The notes beneath the pieces were generated by a model. The model was not told the origin of the DNA. It saw only the letters and a program-made list of their open reading frames with translations, and did no database searches. This document shows positions 54,830 through 62,142 of a stretch of 64,000 nucleotides of DNA, piece after piece; positions within the stretch are counted from its first letter, which is position 1, and every line of letters starts with the position of its first letter. Position numbers and translations under genes: made by a program. The DNA comes from Bin55 sp009840545 (lineage in GTDB: Bacteria; Pseudomonadota; Gammaproteobacteria; Pseudomonadales; Azotimanducaceae): the NCBI GenBank assembly GCA_965208815.1, contig OZ242357.1, positions 1,674,001-1,738,000 on the forward strand. Direction: 5' to 3'.

Positions 54830-55102
54830 TCAGTCGTCTTTTTCGTTTTCTTTACGTAGATTCAACGTCATGGGAAACAGGAGACTGCGGATTATCTCAA
54901 TACAAATAAACAACCCCAGTATGACCCACAGACTTGGCCTCAAGAAAGGTTCAGGAAGCAAATTCGTGAAAAAATGCCTGCCAACACCACATACCGACCA
55001 TATGAACCAGAAGGGTATGGAAAGCGACAAATTGAGAACAATGCTTCCAATCCACCCCAACACCGGTATTCGATTCACAGTCTTTCTCCTATATCCAACC
55101 AC
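54830..55102 (-). CDS. small membrane protein of unknown function
   Basis: A 90-residue open frame with two strongly hydrophobic helices (about residues 13-37 and 58-78). Its basic N-terminus (YRRKTVNR) and acidic-basic C-terminus (RKENEKDD) look like a real inner-membrane protein. No family is recognised. It lies upstream of leuC on the same strand within an otherwise gene-free 564-base interval (54717-55280). It could be a small membrane subunit or a chance open frame; the composition favours a gene. Confidence 0.5.
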   Translation of the reverse strand: MVGYRRKTVNRIPVLGWIGSIVLNLSLSIPFWFIWSVCGVGRHFFTNLLPEPFLRPSLWVILGLFICIEIIRSLLFPMTLNLRKENEKDD

Positions 55103-55280
55103 AGGTGACTATTTCATTCTAATTTGAACTCCACGCTGGCGGCCTTCGGGACCATGGTTAAGCCAAGCGACCGAATGATTCAGTTCAACTTAGCTTCGCA
55201 CCTGAGACCTTATCACTAGTCTTGTAATTGACTCCTATAATTTCCAACCAACCTAGAACGGAACTACTTGGAGATAGCCG

Positions 55281-55799
55281 ATGTCTTTCTCGCTTTACGA
55301 TGCCACCGTGCGACCCTATCAGCAAATTCTTGGTTCTACACTCAATTTCTTGGATAAAGGCAAGTCCCACTTGGAGGAGTCCGGTGCCGGACTCTCGGAG
55401 ATATTGGATGTTCGCCTCATTGAAGACATGCTGCCGTTTCGTTTCCAAGTTCTATCGGTGGCACATCACTCCTTGGGAGCTCTCAAGGGAGTCCAAAAGG
55501 GTGAGTTCGGACCTCCAACCCCAACCGAATTGGACTATGCCGGATTGATCTCCCTCGTCGAAGACTCTTTTAAAGGAGTCAACGACTTCAGTGAAGAGGA
55601 AGTGAATGGCTTTCTTGGAAAGAGTATGTTTTTTAAGATGGGTGGCATGGAAATCCCGTTCACTGCCGAGGGGTTCCTTATGTCTTTCTCATTGCCGAAC
55701 TTCTACTTTCACGCCACTACGACGTACGACATTCTTCGCATGAAGGGCGTCCAAATTGGCAAACGCGACTTCATGGGTCAATTGAGGATCAAGCGCTAA
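55281..55799 (+). CDS. DUF1993-like protein
   Basis: A 172-residue cytoplasmic protein. It begins SFSLYDATVRPYQQILGSTL, includes RLIEDMLPFRFQVLSVAHHSLGAL around residues 45-68, and ends with NFYFHATTTYDILRMKGVQIGKRDF. This matches the four-helix DinB-like DUF1993 pattern. The function of the family is not established; a His in the last helix and the first-helix region could bind a metal. The start follows a good ribosome binding site (ggagata, seven bases before the ATG). Confidence 0.7.
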   Translation: MSFSLYDATVRPYQQILGSTLNFLDKGKSHLEESGAGLSEILDVRLIEDMLPFRFQVLSVAHHSLGALKGVQKGEFGPPTPTELDYAGLISLVEDSFKGVNDFSEEEVNGFLGKSMFFKMGGMEIPFTAEGFLMSFSLPNFYFHATTTYDILRMKGVQIGKRDFMGQLRIKR

Positions 55800-56035
55800 C
55801 AGACAGAGCGAACATGCCTGACGTGGTAGTGCGGTCCACATTCGAAGTGACCTTGACCCAATGACTTCGGCTCATTGACAGATTCTTCACCAGAAATCAG
55901 AGATAGCCTTTGAGCTCTTGTCAACTAGGTGGGTGGCATATTTCTTGCTTCGTCTCAAGAGATCGAGCAACAGCTCTGATTTCTCACCAACAGGTGAAAC
56001 AAATAGGGAGTTTCATGGAAACGCCCACATAAAGT
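55800..56035. other. upstream region of the MacAB-like operon
   Basis: I see no gene in these 236 bases. They should contain the promoter of the exporter operon. The RBS of the adaptor gene is weak. Confidence 0.35.
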
Positions 56036-57310
56036 ATGAAGATTGCCGATACCTCGTCTCAAGACACACAACTTCCGCCTCCGTCCCGCAAAAAGATCTA
56101 CATCGCTGGTGGAGTTGTTGTACTACTTCTAGTCGTTGTTGGCATCTTCGCTTATCCGCACCTTTCGCGATGGAATCAGTCTGAAAAAAGTGTTGCGGTC
56201 AGTCGCCTAAGTTTCTCCACCGTTCGATTCGGAGATCTTGTGAGCGACATCTCAGTCGACGGTCGTGTCGTTCCTGGTGCAAGTCCCTCAGTCTATGCAC
56301 AGCAGCAAGGTGTTTTGACACTTGAAGTCGAGGTGGGGCAGGATGTCGTTCAAGGACAAGTACTCGGCACCATAGTTCATCCCTTTCTGAGCTCTCAGTT
56401 GCAGCGGGAGAAGACTCAGTTGGTGTTTATGAACGCTCAACTGAATCGAACTACCAACTCCATGAAGCAGCGGGAGTTGTCAAACAAACGCAATCGCGAA
56501 CTTGCCGAGGTGGAGGAAACTGCTGCACGAAGAGAAGCTGACAGAGCTCAGCGGTCGTTTGATTCTGGTGCAATTTCCGATCTTGAGTATAGAAAAGCCA
56601 TGGACAATCTTGAGTCAGCCCAGTTACGCCTGGAACACGCCCAGGAGTTTGAAGTACTTGACAAAGAGAGCTTTGGCTTCGAAATCGAGGCTGCTAGGCT
56701 TGCACGCGACCAACAAGAGCTCGTACTAAGTGAGTTTCAAGAACATGTCAATCAACTCACGATTAGGGCACCATTGGCGGGATCTATCGGAAACATTCTC
56801 GTTGAGCGCCAGACATGGGTTGCACCTGGTCGCGAACTGCTTACGGTAGTAGACCTTAGTCAACTTGAGCTTGAGACGAGTGTCCCCCAAACATATGCAG
56901 ACGACATCAGGCCAGGAATCGAAGCCGAAATCAGAATTGGATCCGCTGTCTACGAAGGCGTTGCATCGTCCATCTCGCAGGAGGTAGTCGACAATCAGGT
57001 TTCCGTTCGAGTGAAGTTTGTGGACGAAACCCCAGATGGACTGCGACGCAATCAACGAGTCACTGTGAGACTTCTAATCGCCACACACGAGAGCGTCAAT
57101 ATCGTCGCATCCGGTCCGTTCTTGCAGTCTGGCGGCTACAGGACCATCTATGTAGTGGAAGATGGATTGGCAAAACGTCGGGACATCGAGGTGGGTGCCC
57201 AGAGTCTGAACGAAGTCGCCATTGTTTCCGGAGTCGATGTCGGCGATGAAGTTGTAATTTCTGATATCAGCGTGTTCGACGGCAAAGATACAGTTCTGCT
57301 CCGAAGATAA
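56036..57310 (+). CDS. MacA/HlyD-type periplasmic adaptor protein
   Basis: A 424-residue membrane-fusion protein of a tripartite ABC exporter. It has an N-terminal membrane helix (about residues 21-41), a lipoyl/barrel-sandwich half (LSVDG-like ISVDGRVVPGASPSVYA to VQGQVLGTIV), a long coiled coil (about 125-225, heptads rich in Arg/Glu), the second lipoyl half (APLAGSIGNILVERQTWVAPG), then beta-barrel and C-terminal domains (RTIYVVEDGLAKRRDIEVG). It would bridge the MacB-like permeases and an outer-membrane TolC-type channel. It lies 35 bases before the ATPase gene. Confidence 0.88.
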   Translation: MKIADTSSQDTQLPPPSRKKIYIAGGVVVLLLVVVGIFAYPHLSRWNQSEKSVAVSRLSFSTVRFGDLVSDISVDGRVVPGASPSVYAQQQGVLTLEVEVGQDVVQGQVLGTIVHPFLSSQLQREKTQLVFMNAQLNRTTNSMKQRELSNKRNRELAEVEETAARREADRAQRSFDSGAISDLEYRKAMDNLESAQLRLEHAQEFEVLDKESFGFEIEAARLARDQQELVLSEFQEHVNQLTIRAPLAGSIGNILVERQTWVAPGRELLTVVDLSQLELETSVPQTYADDIRPGIEAEIRIGSAVYEGVASSISQEVVDNQVSVRVKFVDETPDGLRRNQRVTVRLLIATHESVNIVASGPFLQSGGYRTIYVVEDGLAKRRDIEVGAQSLNEVAIVSGVDVGDEVVISDISVFDGKDTVLLRR

Positions 57311-57488
57311 GAACTCCTCTTGAATTACAAAAAGGGAGAGCATTCATGCTAGAGATGCGAAATGTCTCGAAGCGCTACCGCACTTCGACTGTCGAGACCC
57401 GAGCACTTGCCGAATTAAATCTCTCAGTCGAGGAAGGTGAATTCGTCGCGATTGTGGGTCCGTCCGGGTCCGGAAAGACTACATTTCT

Positions 57489-57501
57489 GCTATGTCTTGA
57501 C
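57489..57501 (+). repeat. left subterminal inverted repeat
   Basis: The 13-base gctatgtcttgac is directly adjacent to the left CT core. Its reverse complement is at 58972-58984, two bases before the right CT core. Confidence 0.85.
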
Positions 57502-57755
57502 CATGCTCGACCACTCCCAAAATTGTAGATTGGTTTGTTCTCTCTGCAAACATTGAAGAAAGGAACGGCGCGGATTGAAATGGACCATGTCCGACTCTGC
57601 TATACGTGGGTTGGCTACCACAGAATGGTGTTGCTTCATGGGCTTGCCTCCGTCTAAGTTCGTGGGTCCGCAACGTCGCGAGGACGGCGCGCCACAAAAA
57701 TGTATCGAGGATTCCCGCATGGTTCCGGCCGTTCCTTTCCTCTCCGTTTGATTGT
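57502..57755 (-). ncRNA. candidate bridge-RNA-type guide region of the IS1111-type element
   Basis: These 254 bases lie between the transposase stop and the element end and contain no protein. In the IS110 superfamily, a structured bridge RNA encoded in the long non-coding end pairs with target and donor DNA; in the IS1111 group it is downstream of the recombinase gene, as here. Two short matches fit this: tctgctat (57596-57603) equals the donor core plus left end (t-CT-gctat), and aaatgta (57698-57704) equals the target arm right of the core. No fold was computed. Confidence 0.4.
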
Positions 57756-58910
57756 TTAGTCGTTCGACACCGCAAGCGGCATTTCGTGGCACGCAATGTC
57801 CCACACGTAGCCGGCGAGCTCGCGTGCAATCGCCGTGACCACGGTCTTGACGTTCTTGCCCTTTCGCTGCATGGCATGGTAGCGATGGCACAGTCGTCGC
57901 TGTGCCGCCCAGGATCGGTCCTTGGCGTACGTCGACGCTTCCGCCGACTTGCGCTGCATGTGCATCGTCTCGCGAGCGGGAAACCGATAGGTCCACGCAC
58001 CCTCCACCAAGAGTCGTCGAGCTGTCCGGTTGCCCGTCTTCGTGATGGCTCCCCGGCGACGTCTCCCTCCGCTGCTGTGCTCGCTGGGAACTAGCCCCAG
58101 ATAGGCCATGAAATGTCGAGCCGAACCGAATCTTCGCAGGTCGCCGAGTTCCGCGAGCAGCGTCACCGCCGAGAGGTGATCCACTCCGCGAAGAGCTCTC
58201 AAGGATCCCACCAGCGGACCGAGCTTCCAGGTCGTCGTCTCGCGAACGATGTCCTCCTCGACCTCCTTCTGACGCCTTTCCAGATCCTCCAGCGCGTTCA
58301 GCAGACCGCTCAGTGTCAGTTGATGCGCCCGCTGCTCGAACTTGAGGTCTCTCATCCAGGATCGATGCTTCATCGTGTAGGACGTGGCGCTCCACACGCG
58401 CTCCTGACGCAGCAGGAAATGAGAGAGACGCTGGCGCTGGCGTTTCACTTCCTCCTTCAAGTCCATGCGCAATCGAACCAGATCTCTTATGGCCTCCTGC
58501 GCGGGACCGGGAACCCACAGCGGCTCGAGATAGTCCATGGAGGACAGACGAGCCAGTTCCCGAGCGTCGCGACGGTCCGTCTTGACCCGATCGCCACTGC
58601 GTTTCGGTATCGATGTCGGCGCGACGAGGTCGCATTGAAATCCCATGGTCCGCAGACGTCGCAGGAGACCAAATCCGCAGGGTCCCGCTTCGTAGACGAA
58701 ATGAAGATTCGTTCCGTAGTCCCGCTTCAAGCGCTCCACGAGCCGAGACACCGCTTTTGTCGTATTGGAAATCTCCCCTCGATCCTCCACCCGAATCGAG
58801 GTCGATTCTCCCCGCTCCGCGACCGCCACGGCAATCGTCGACTTGTGCACATCGAGACCCACGAAAGTTCGCGAACGACGTCGTGGTCGCTCCTGGTCTG
58901 CTTCGTTCAT
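57756..58910 (-). CDS. IS110-family DEDD recombinase (transposase)
   Basis: The 384-residue recombinase has an N-terminal RuvC-like DEDD domain: Asp20 in FVGLDVHKST, Glu in FVYEAGPCGFGLL, and the Asp pair in KTDRRDARELARL. A middle coiled-coil region follows (about residues 150-250), then the C-terminal Transposase_20 domain with LRALRGVDHLSAVTLLAELG and YLGLVPSEHSSGG, which holds the expected catalytic Ser. The gene looks intact. Long open frames on other strands in this interval are shadows. Confidence 0.93.
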   Translation of the reverse strand: MNEADQERPRRRSRTFVGLDVHKSTIAVAVAERGESTSIRVEDRGEISNTTKAVSRLVERLKRDYGTNLHFVYEAGPCGFGLLRRLRTMGFQCDLVAPTSIPKRSGDRVKTDRRDARELARLSSMDYLEPLWVPGPAQEAIRDLVRLRMDLKEEVKRQRQRLSHFLLRQERVWSATSYTMKHRSWMRDLKFEQRAHQLTLSGLLNALEDLERRQKEVEEDIVRETTTWKLGPLVGSLRALRGVDHLSAVTLLAELGDLRRFGSARHFMAYLGLVPSEHSSGGRRRRGAITKTGNRTARRLLVEGAWTYRFPARETMHMQRKSAEASTYAKDRSWAAQRRLCHRYHAMQRKGKNVKTVVTAIARELAGYVWDIACHEMPLAVSND

Positions 58911-59525
58911 GTGACCTGTTCTCCGTTTTCATTGGAAGCTCGCTGCTTCTCGTCATCTTACGGGCGAGCAAGTCAAGACATAGCGTCTAAATGTAGCGGG
59001 ACTCTTGGAGTCATTCGACGGAGGAAGCTATGACTTGGACGGAGAGGATGTATCGCAGCTCAACGACAAGCAGCGCTCCCAGGTGAGAAATCAAAAGATT
59101 GGATTTATCTTTCAAAACTTCAATCTGATTCCGGATCTCAACATATTTGACAATGTCGATATTCCACTGCGGTACCAGCGAGTACCGTCTTGGAAACGCT
59201 CGGAACTAGTAGAGTCCGCATTGGATACGGTCGGTCTAAAGGGACGAATGAAGCACTTGCCCGGGCAACTCTCCGGCGGGCAACAACAAAGAGTTGCAAT
59301 TGCTCGCGCTCTCGTTGGTAGTCCTCGCCTATTGCTCGCGGACGAGCCCACCGGAAACCTCGACAGCAATACCGCAAACGGCGTGTTTGACTTGCTTCTG
59401 GAGCTACACAACGCCGGATCCACTATCTTGATGGTTACACACGAAGAGTCGATGGCAAGTCACGCGTCGCGATCAGTACAGATACGCGACGGAATCCTCC
59501 GGGCAAACTAGAAAGTCCAATACCT

Positions 59526-60833
59526 ATGCTTGGCTACGACTCGTTTCTCGCTTCCAAAGCGATTCGACAGCACCCCATTCTGTCGTTCTTGATGGCATTG
59601 GCGATCGCCCTCCGAATCGGGACATTCATGACGATCATGACGATTAGTTATTCCATTGGCAAAAATCCCTTGCCTCAGAAGAACGATTTTCTCTATCGAG
59701 TGCAGCTGGATGCGGGAAATCCAGATCGACAATCGAATGACCCTAGGTCTCGGCCGGACCAACTCACTTACACCGACGCCACCGCTCTAATGAGATCTAC
59801 GGCGGCGTGGCGGCAAACTGCTATGTTTGGTGTGCAAGGTGTTGTGCGTCCCGTACGCGAAGCTCTCCATCCTTTCGAAGTCAGCGGCCGAGCGGTCTAT
59901 AGCGACTTTTTTGAAATGTTTGATGCCCCGTTTAAGTACGGTGGCACTTGGAGCACTAGTTCTGATGAAAACGGTGAACAAGTCGTCGTTCTTTCCAGCA
60001 GCACCAACGACAGACTATTCGGCGATCAAAACTCGGTTGGAGAGCACATCAGTCTCAATGATGAGCTCTATCGCATCGTGGGAGTTCTGGATAAGTGGGA
60101 CCTTGTGCCGCGGATCTACGATCTGTCCTTTTCCCCGCCTGAAGAAACTTTTCTACCCTTTTCCACTGCTGTGGAGTTGGAATTTCGGCGGGTAGGAAGC
60201 ACTAACTGCTGGCAACCAAGTCCGCCCGGACGAGATGGATTCTTGGCTTCGGAGTGCGTATGGATCCAATTCTGGGCCGAGCTGGAAGATTCCTCAAAAA
60301 GAGACACCTACTTGAGCTTCTTGGATTCCTATGCGATGGAACAGAAGCAGTTTGGGAGATTCCAACGACCTCTTAACAATGCAATCCAAACAATCGACGA
60401 GTGGATTGACTACTCAAGGGAGGAAGATGGCGGATTGACCATATTCGCAATCATCGCATTATTGTTTTTCATTGTGTGCTTGATCAGCACCGTCGGATTG
60501 CTACTTGCCAAGTTTCTCTCTAGAACACGCGAATTGGCGATTCATCGGGCACTCGGAGCATCGCGCCGTGCATTGTTTTGGCGATTCCTGGTGGAAGCCG
60601 GATGCATAGGTTTTGCTGGTGGGTTGCTTGGACTCGCATTCACTTGGCTCGGACTCTTAGGAATTCGCGTACTGCTTCGAGGTCAGGATGGCGCATTGCA
60701 CTTGACTCAACTAGATCCACTACTAACTGCTGTAACAATACTGCTGGGGATTGTTGCAAGCATCCTTACCGCCCTTTATCCGGCGTGGAGAGGTAGTCGC
60801 GACACGCCGGGAGTCTTACTCAAAGGTCTGTAG
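59526..60833 (+). CDS. MacB-like ABC permease, first of a pair
   Basis: A 435-residue permease with an N-terminal membrane helix (about residues 17-40), a large periplasmic MacB_PCD-type domain (about 45-295), and a C-terminal FtsX domain with three helices (around 305-330, 350-385 and 398-430) containing RTRELAIHRALGASRRALFWRFL. It would move envelope or surface molecules with mechanical energy from the ATPase. It starts 14 bases after the ATPase gene stop. It is intact although its ATPase gene is interrupted. Confidence 0.88.
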   Translation: MLGYDSFLASKAIRQHPILSFLMALAIALRIGTFMTIMTISYSIGKNPLPQKNDFLYRVQLDAGNPDRQSNDPRSRPDQLTYTDATALMRSTAAWRQTAMFGVQGVVRPVREALHPFEVSGRAVYSDFFEMFDAPFKYGGTWSTSSDENGEQVVVLSSSTNDRLFGDQNSVGEHISLNDELYRIVGVLDKWDLVPRIYDLSFSPPEETFLPFSTAVELEFRRVGSTNCWQPSPPGRDGFLASECVWIQFWAELEDSSKRDTYLSFLDSYAMEQKQFGRFQRPLNNAIQTIDEWIDYSREEDGGLTIFAIIALLFFIVCLISTVGLLLAKFLSRTRELAIHRALGASRRALFWRFLVEAGCIGFAGGLLGLAFTWLGLLGIRVLLRGQDGALHLTQLDPLLTAVTILLGIVASILTALYPAWRGSRDTPGVLLKGL

Positions 60834-60835
60834 GC

Positions 60836-62056
60836 GTGTTTGAAATAGGTCCCATACTTCGTTCTCTGTCGAGACGGACAACTATCGCAGTCCTGATTGC
60901 GACTCAAGGCGCAGTCGTAATCGCAATCCTCTTGAATCTCTACGTCGGGATTAGCTGGCAATTCGAAATCGTTAACCAACCTAGTGGGATCGACGACAAG
61001 AACATGTTCTATATCAATGTACTCATCGCCGAACAAAATCTTTCGGTTGAGGGAATATCCAGCGTGGTCGACACCGACCTAGACCACATTCGAAAACACG
61101 CTGAAGTCGTTAATGCAGTACAGACAATTTCGGTTCCCTACTCCGCATCGGGTTGGAACTACTCAATTGAGATAGACCCAACTGACGACATTTCAGGTAC
61201 ACCAAGTCTGTATCGAATGATCGACGAGCACGGATTAGACACTATGGGAATTCAGCTCTTGGCTGGTCGGAACTTTCTCCCTGAAGAAGTCACTTGGTAC
61301 GTGCCCTATGGAGGTACTGCTCCACAGTTGGTTCTGCTCAGCGAACAACTGGCCGAGCACTTGTTCCCGAGCATCCCGGTCAATGAAGTAGTGGGAAAAC
61401 AAGTTCATATGACGAACTCTTTGACCGTTATCGGAGTTGTTTCAACTTGTCATGGTCCGTGGCAGAACAGGTCCGGAATCAATCGAGCATCGTATGTCCC
61501 CTATAAGCAAGCTCTGGAGTCTTCAACCTATCTTGTACGGACATCGCCAGGTTCTCGCGACAAGGTCATCCGAGAGCTCGAGCAAAGCCTGCCCAACATT
61601 TACAGCGATCGATTGGTACGCGAAGTGGTGACTATCGAGGAAGCATTGAAAAGGCTGTACACGTCAGCAATTGCTTCGATTTGGCTTTTGGGTGTAACCT
61701 CGGCTGCTTTAATCTTTGTTGTTGTCTGTGGATTGACCGGTATGGTCACGTTTGCAATTCGTAGACGTCTGGCACATATCGGAATACGCCGTGCCCTTGG
61801 AGCAACGAAATTCGACATCATGCGCAACTTACTCGTCGAGTACGCGTTGGTGATTGGAATGGGCCTTGTTCTAGGAGTAATTCTTGCGGTTCTGCTCAAT
61901 ATGTTTCTCGTGGCGAACCTCGACTACGAGAAATTGAGCTTGATGCCTAGTGCGGTTGTTGTAGCGGCAACAGCCGCAATCAGCTTGCTTGCTGTGGTCC
62001 TGCCGGCCAGCCAAGCAAATTCAGTCGACCCAGCACAGGCCACACGCACAACGTAG
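60836..62056 (+). CDS. MacB-like ABC permease, second of a pair
   Basis: A 406-residue permease of the same type, starting at a GTG two bases after the previous stop. It has an N-terminal helix (about residues 18-40), a periplasmic domain, and a C-terminal FtsX domain with RRRLAHIGIRRALGATKFDIMRNLL. It is paralogous to the preceding permease but clearly different, so the two likely form a heterodimer. Last gene of the operon. Confidence 0.88.
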   Translation: MFEIGPILRSLSRRTTIAVLIATQGAVVIAILLNLYVGISWQFEIVNQPSGIDDKNMFYINVLIAEQNLSVEGISSVVDTDLDHIRKHAEVVNAVQTISVPYSASGWNYSIEIDPTDDISGTPSLYRMIDEHGLDTMGIQLLAGRNFLPEEVTWYVPYGGTAPQLVLLSEQLAEHLFPSIPVNEVVGKQVHMTNSLTVIGVVSTCHGPWQNRSGINRASYVPYKQALESSTYLVRTSPGSRDKVIRELEQSLPNIYSDRLVREVVTIEEALKRLYTSAIASIWLLGVTSAALIFVVVCGLTGMVTFAIRRRLAHIGIRRALGATKFDIMRNLLVEYALVIGMGLVLGVILAVLLNMFLVANLDYEKLSLMPSAVVVAATAAISLLAVVLPASQANSVDPAQATRTT

Positions 62057-62142
62057 AGAAAACTGTTGCCCATTGACCGCTCCGGAGAGCTCGAGTCGTC
62101 GGAGTCCTAAGTGGTGAGACATTCTCCAGCTACGTGGTCGGT

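Larger units (their letters stand above)
57487..58988 (-). mobile_element. IS110/IS1111-family insertion sequence, complete
   Basis: The 1498-base body is flanked by a CT dinucleotide on each side (57487-57488 and 58987-58988). Subterminal 13-base inverted repeats lie at 57489-57501 (gctatgtcttgac) and 58972-58984, followed by a shared but imperfect tgctcg. One transposase is on the minus strand. The layout is 76 bases before the gene and 267 bases after it. This is the IS1111-type arrangement, in which the non-coding region lies downstream of the recombinase. There is no target-site duplication beyond the core. GC content is visibly higher than that of the host DNA. Confidence 0.9.
57346..59511 (+). 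pseudogene. MacB/LolD-type ABC ATPase gene split by an IS110/IS1111-type insertion
   Basis: The 5' part is 57346-57488 and ends just after Walker A (GPSGSGKTTFL). The 3' part is 58987-59511 with Q-loop IGFIFQNFNLIPDL, signature LSGGQQQRVAIARAL, Walker B LLLADEPTGNLDS and H-loop VTHEES. Deleting exactly 1500 bases rejoins the parts in frame as GKTTFLNVAGLLESFDGGS. The rebuilt protein has 221 residues, normal for this family. As it stands, the first fragment runs a few codons into the element and stops. The second fragment could restart at the TTG at 59005 but would lack Walker A and could not bind ATP normally. Confidence 0.88.

Noticed and set aside
57490..58971. 493-codon minus-strand open frame across the IS110-type element
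   Set aside because: Shadow of the recombinase gene. The translation is Ser/Arg/Gly-rich and unlike any protein, and it runs through both subterminal repeats.
58113..59033. 306-codon plus-strand open frame from the element into the ATPase fragment
   Set aside because: Antisense to the recombinase, and it reads the ATPase fragment in the wrong frame.
59005..59511. separate small ABC ATPase gene starting at the TTG at 59005
   Set aside because: It lacks Walker A and joins exactly in frame with the upstream fragment, so it is the 3' part of a split gene.
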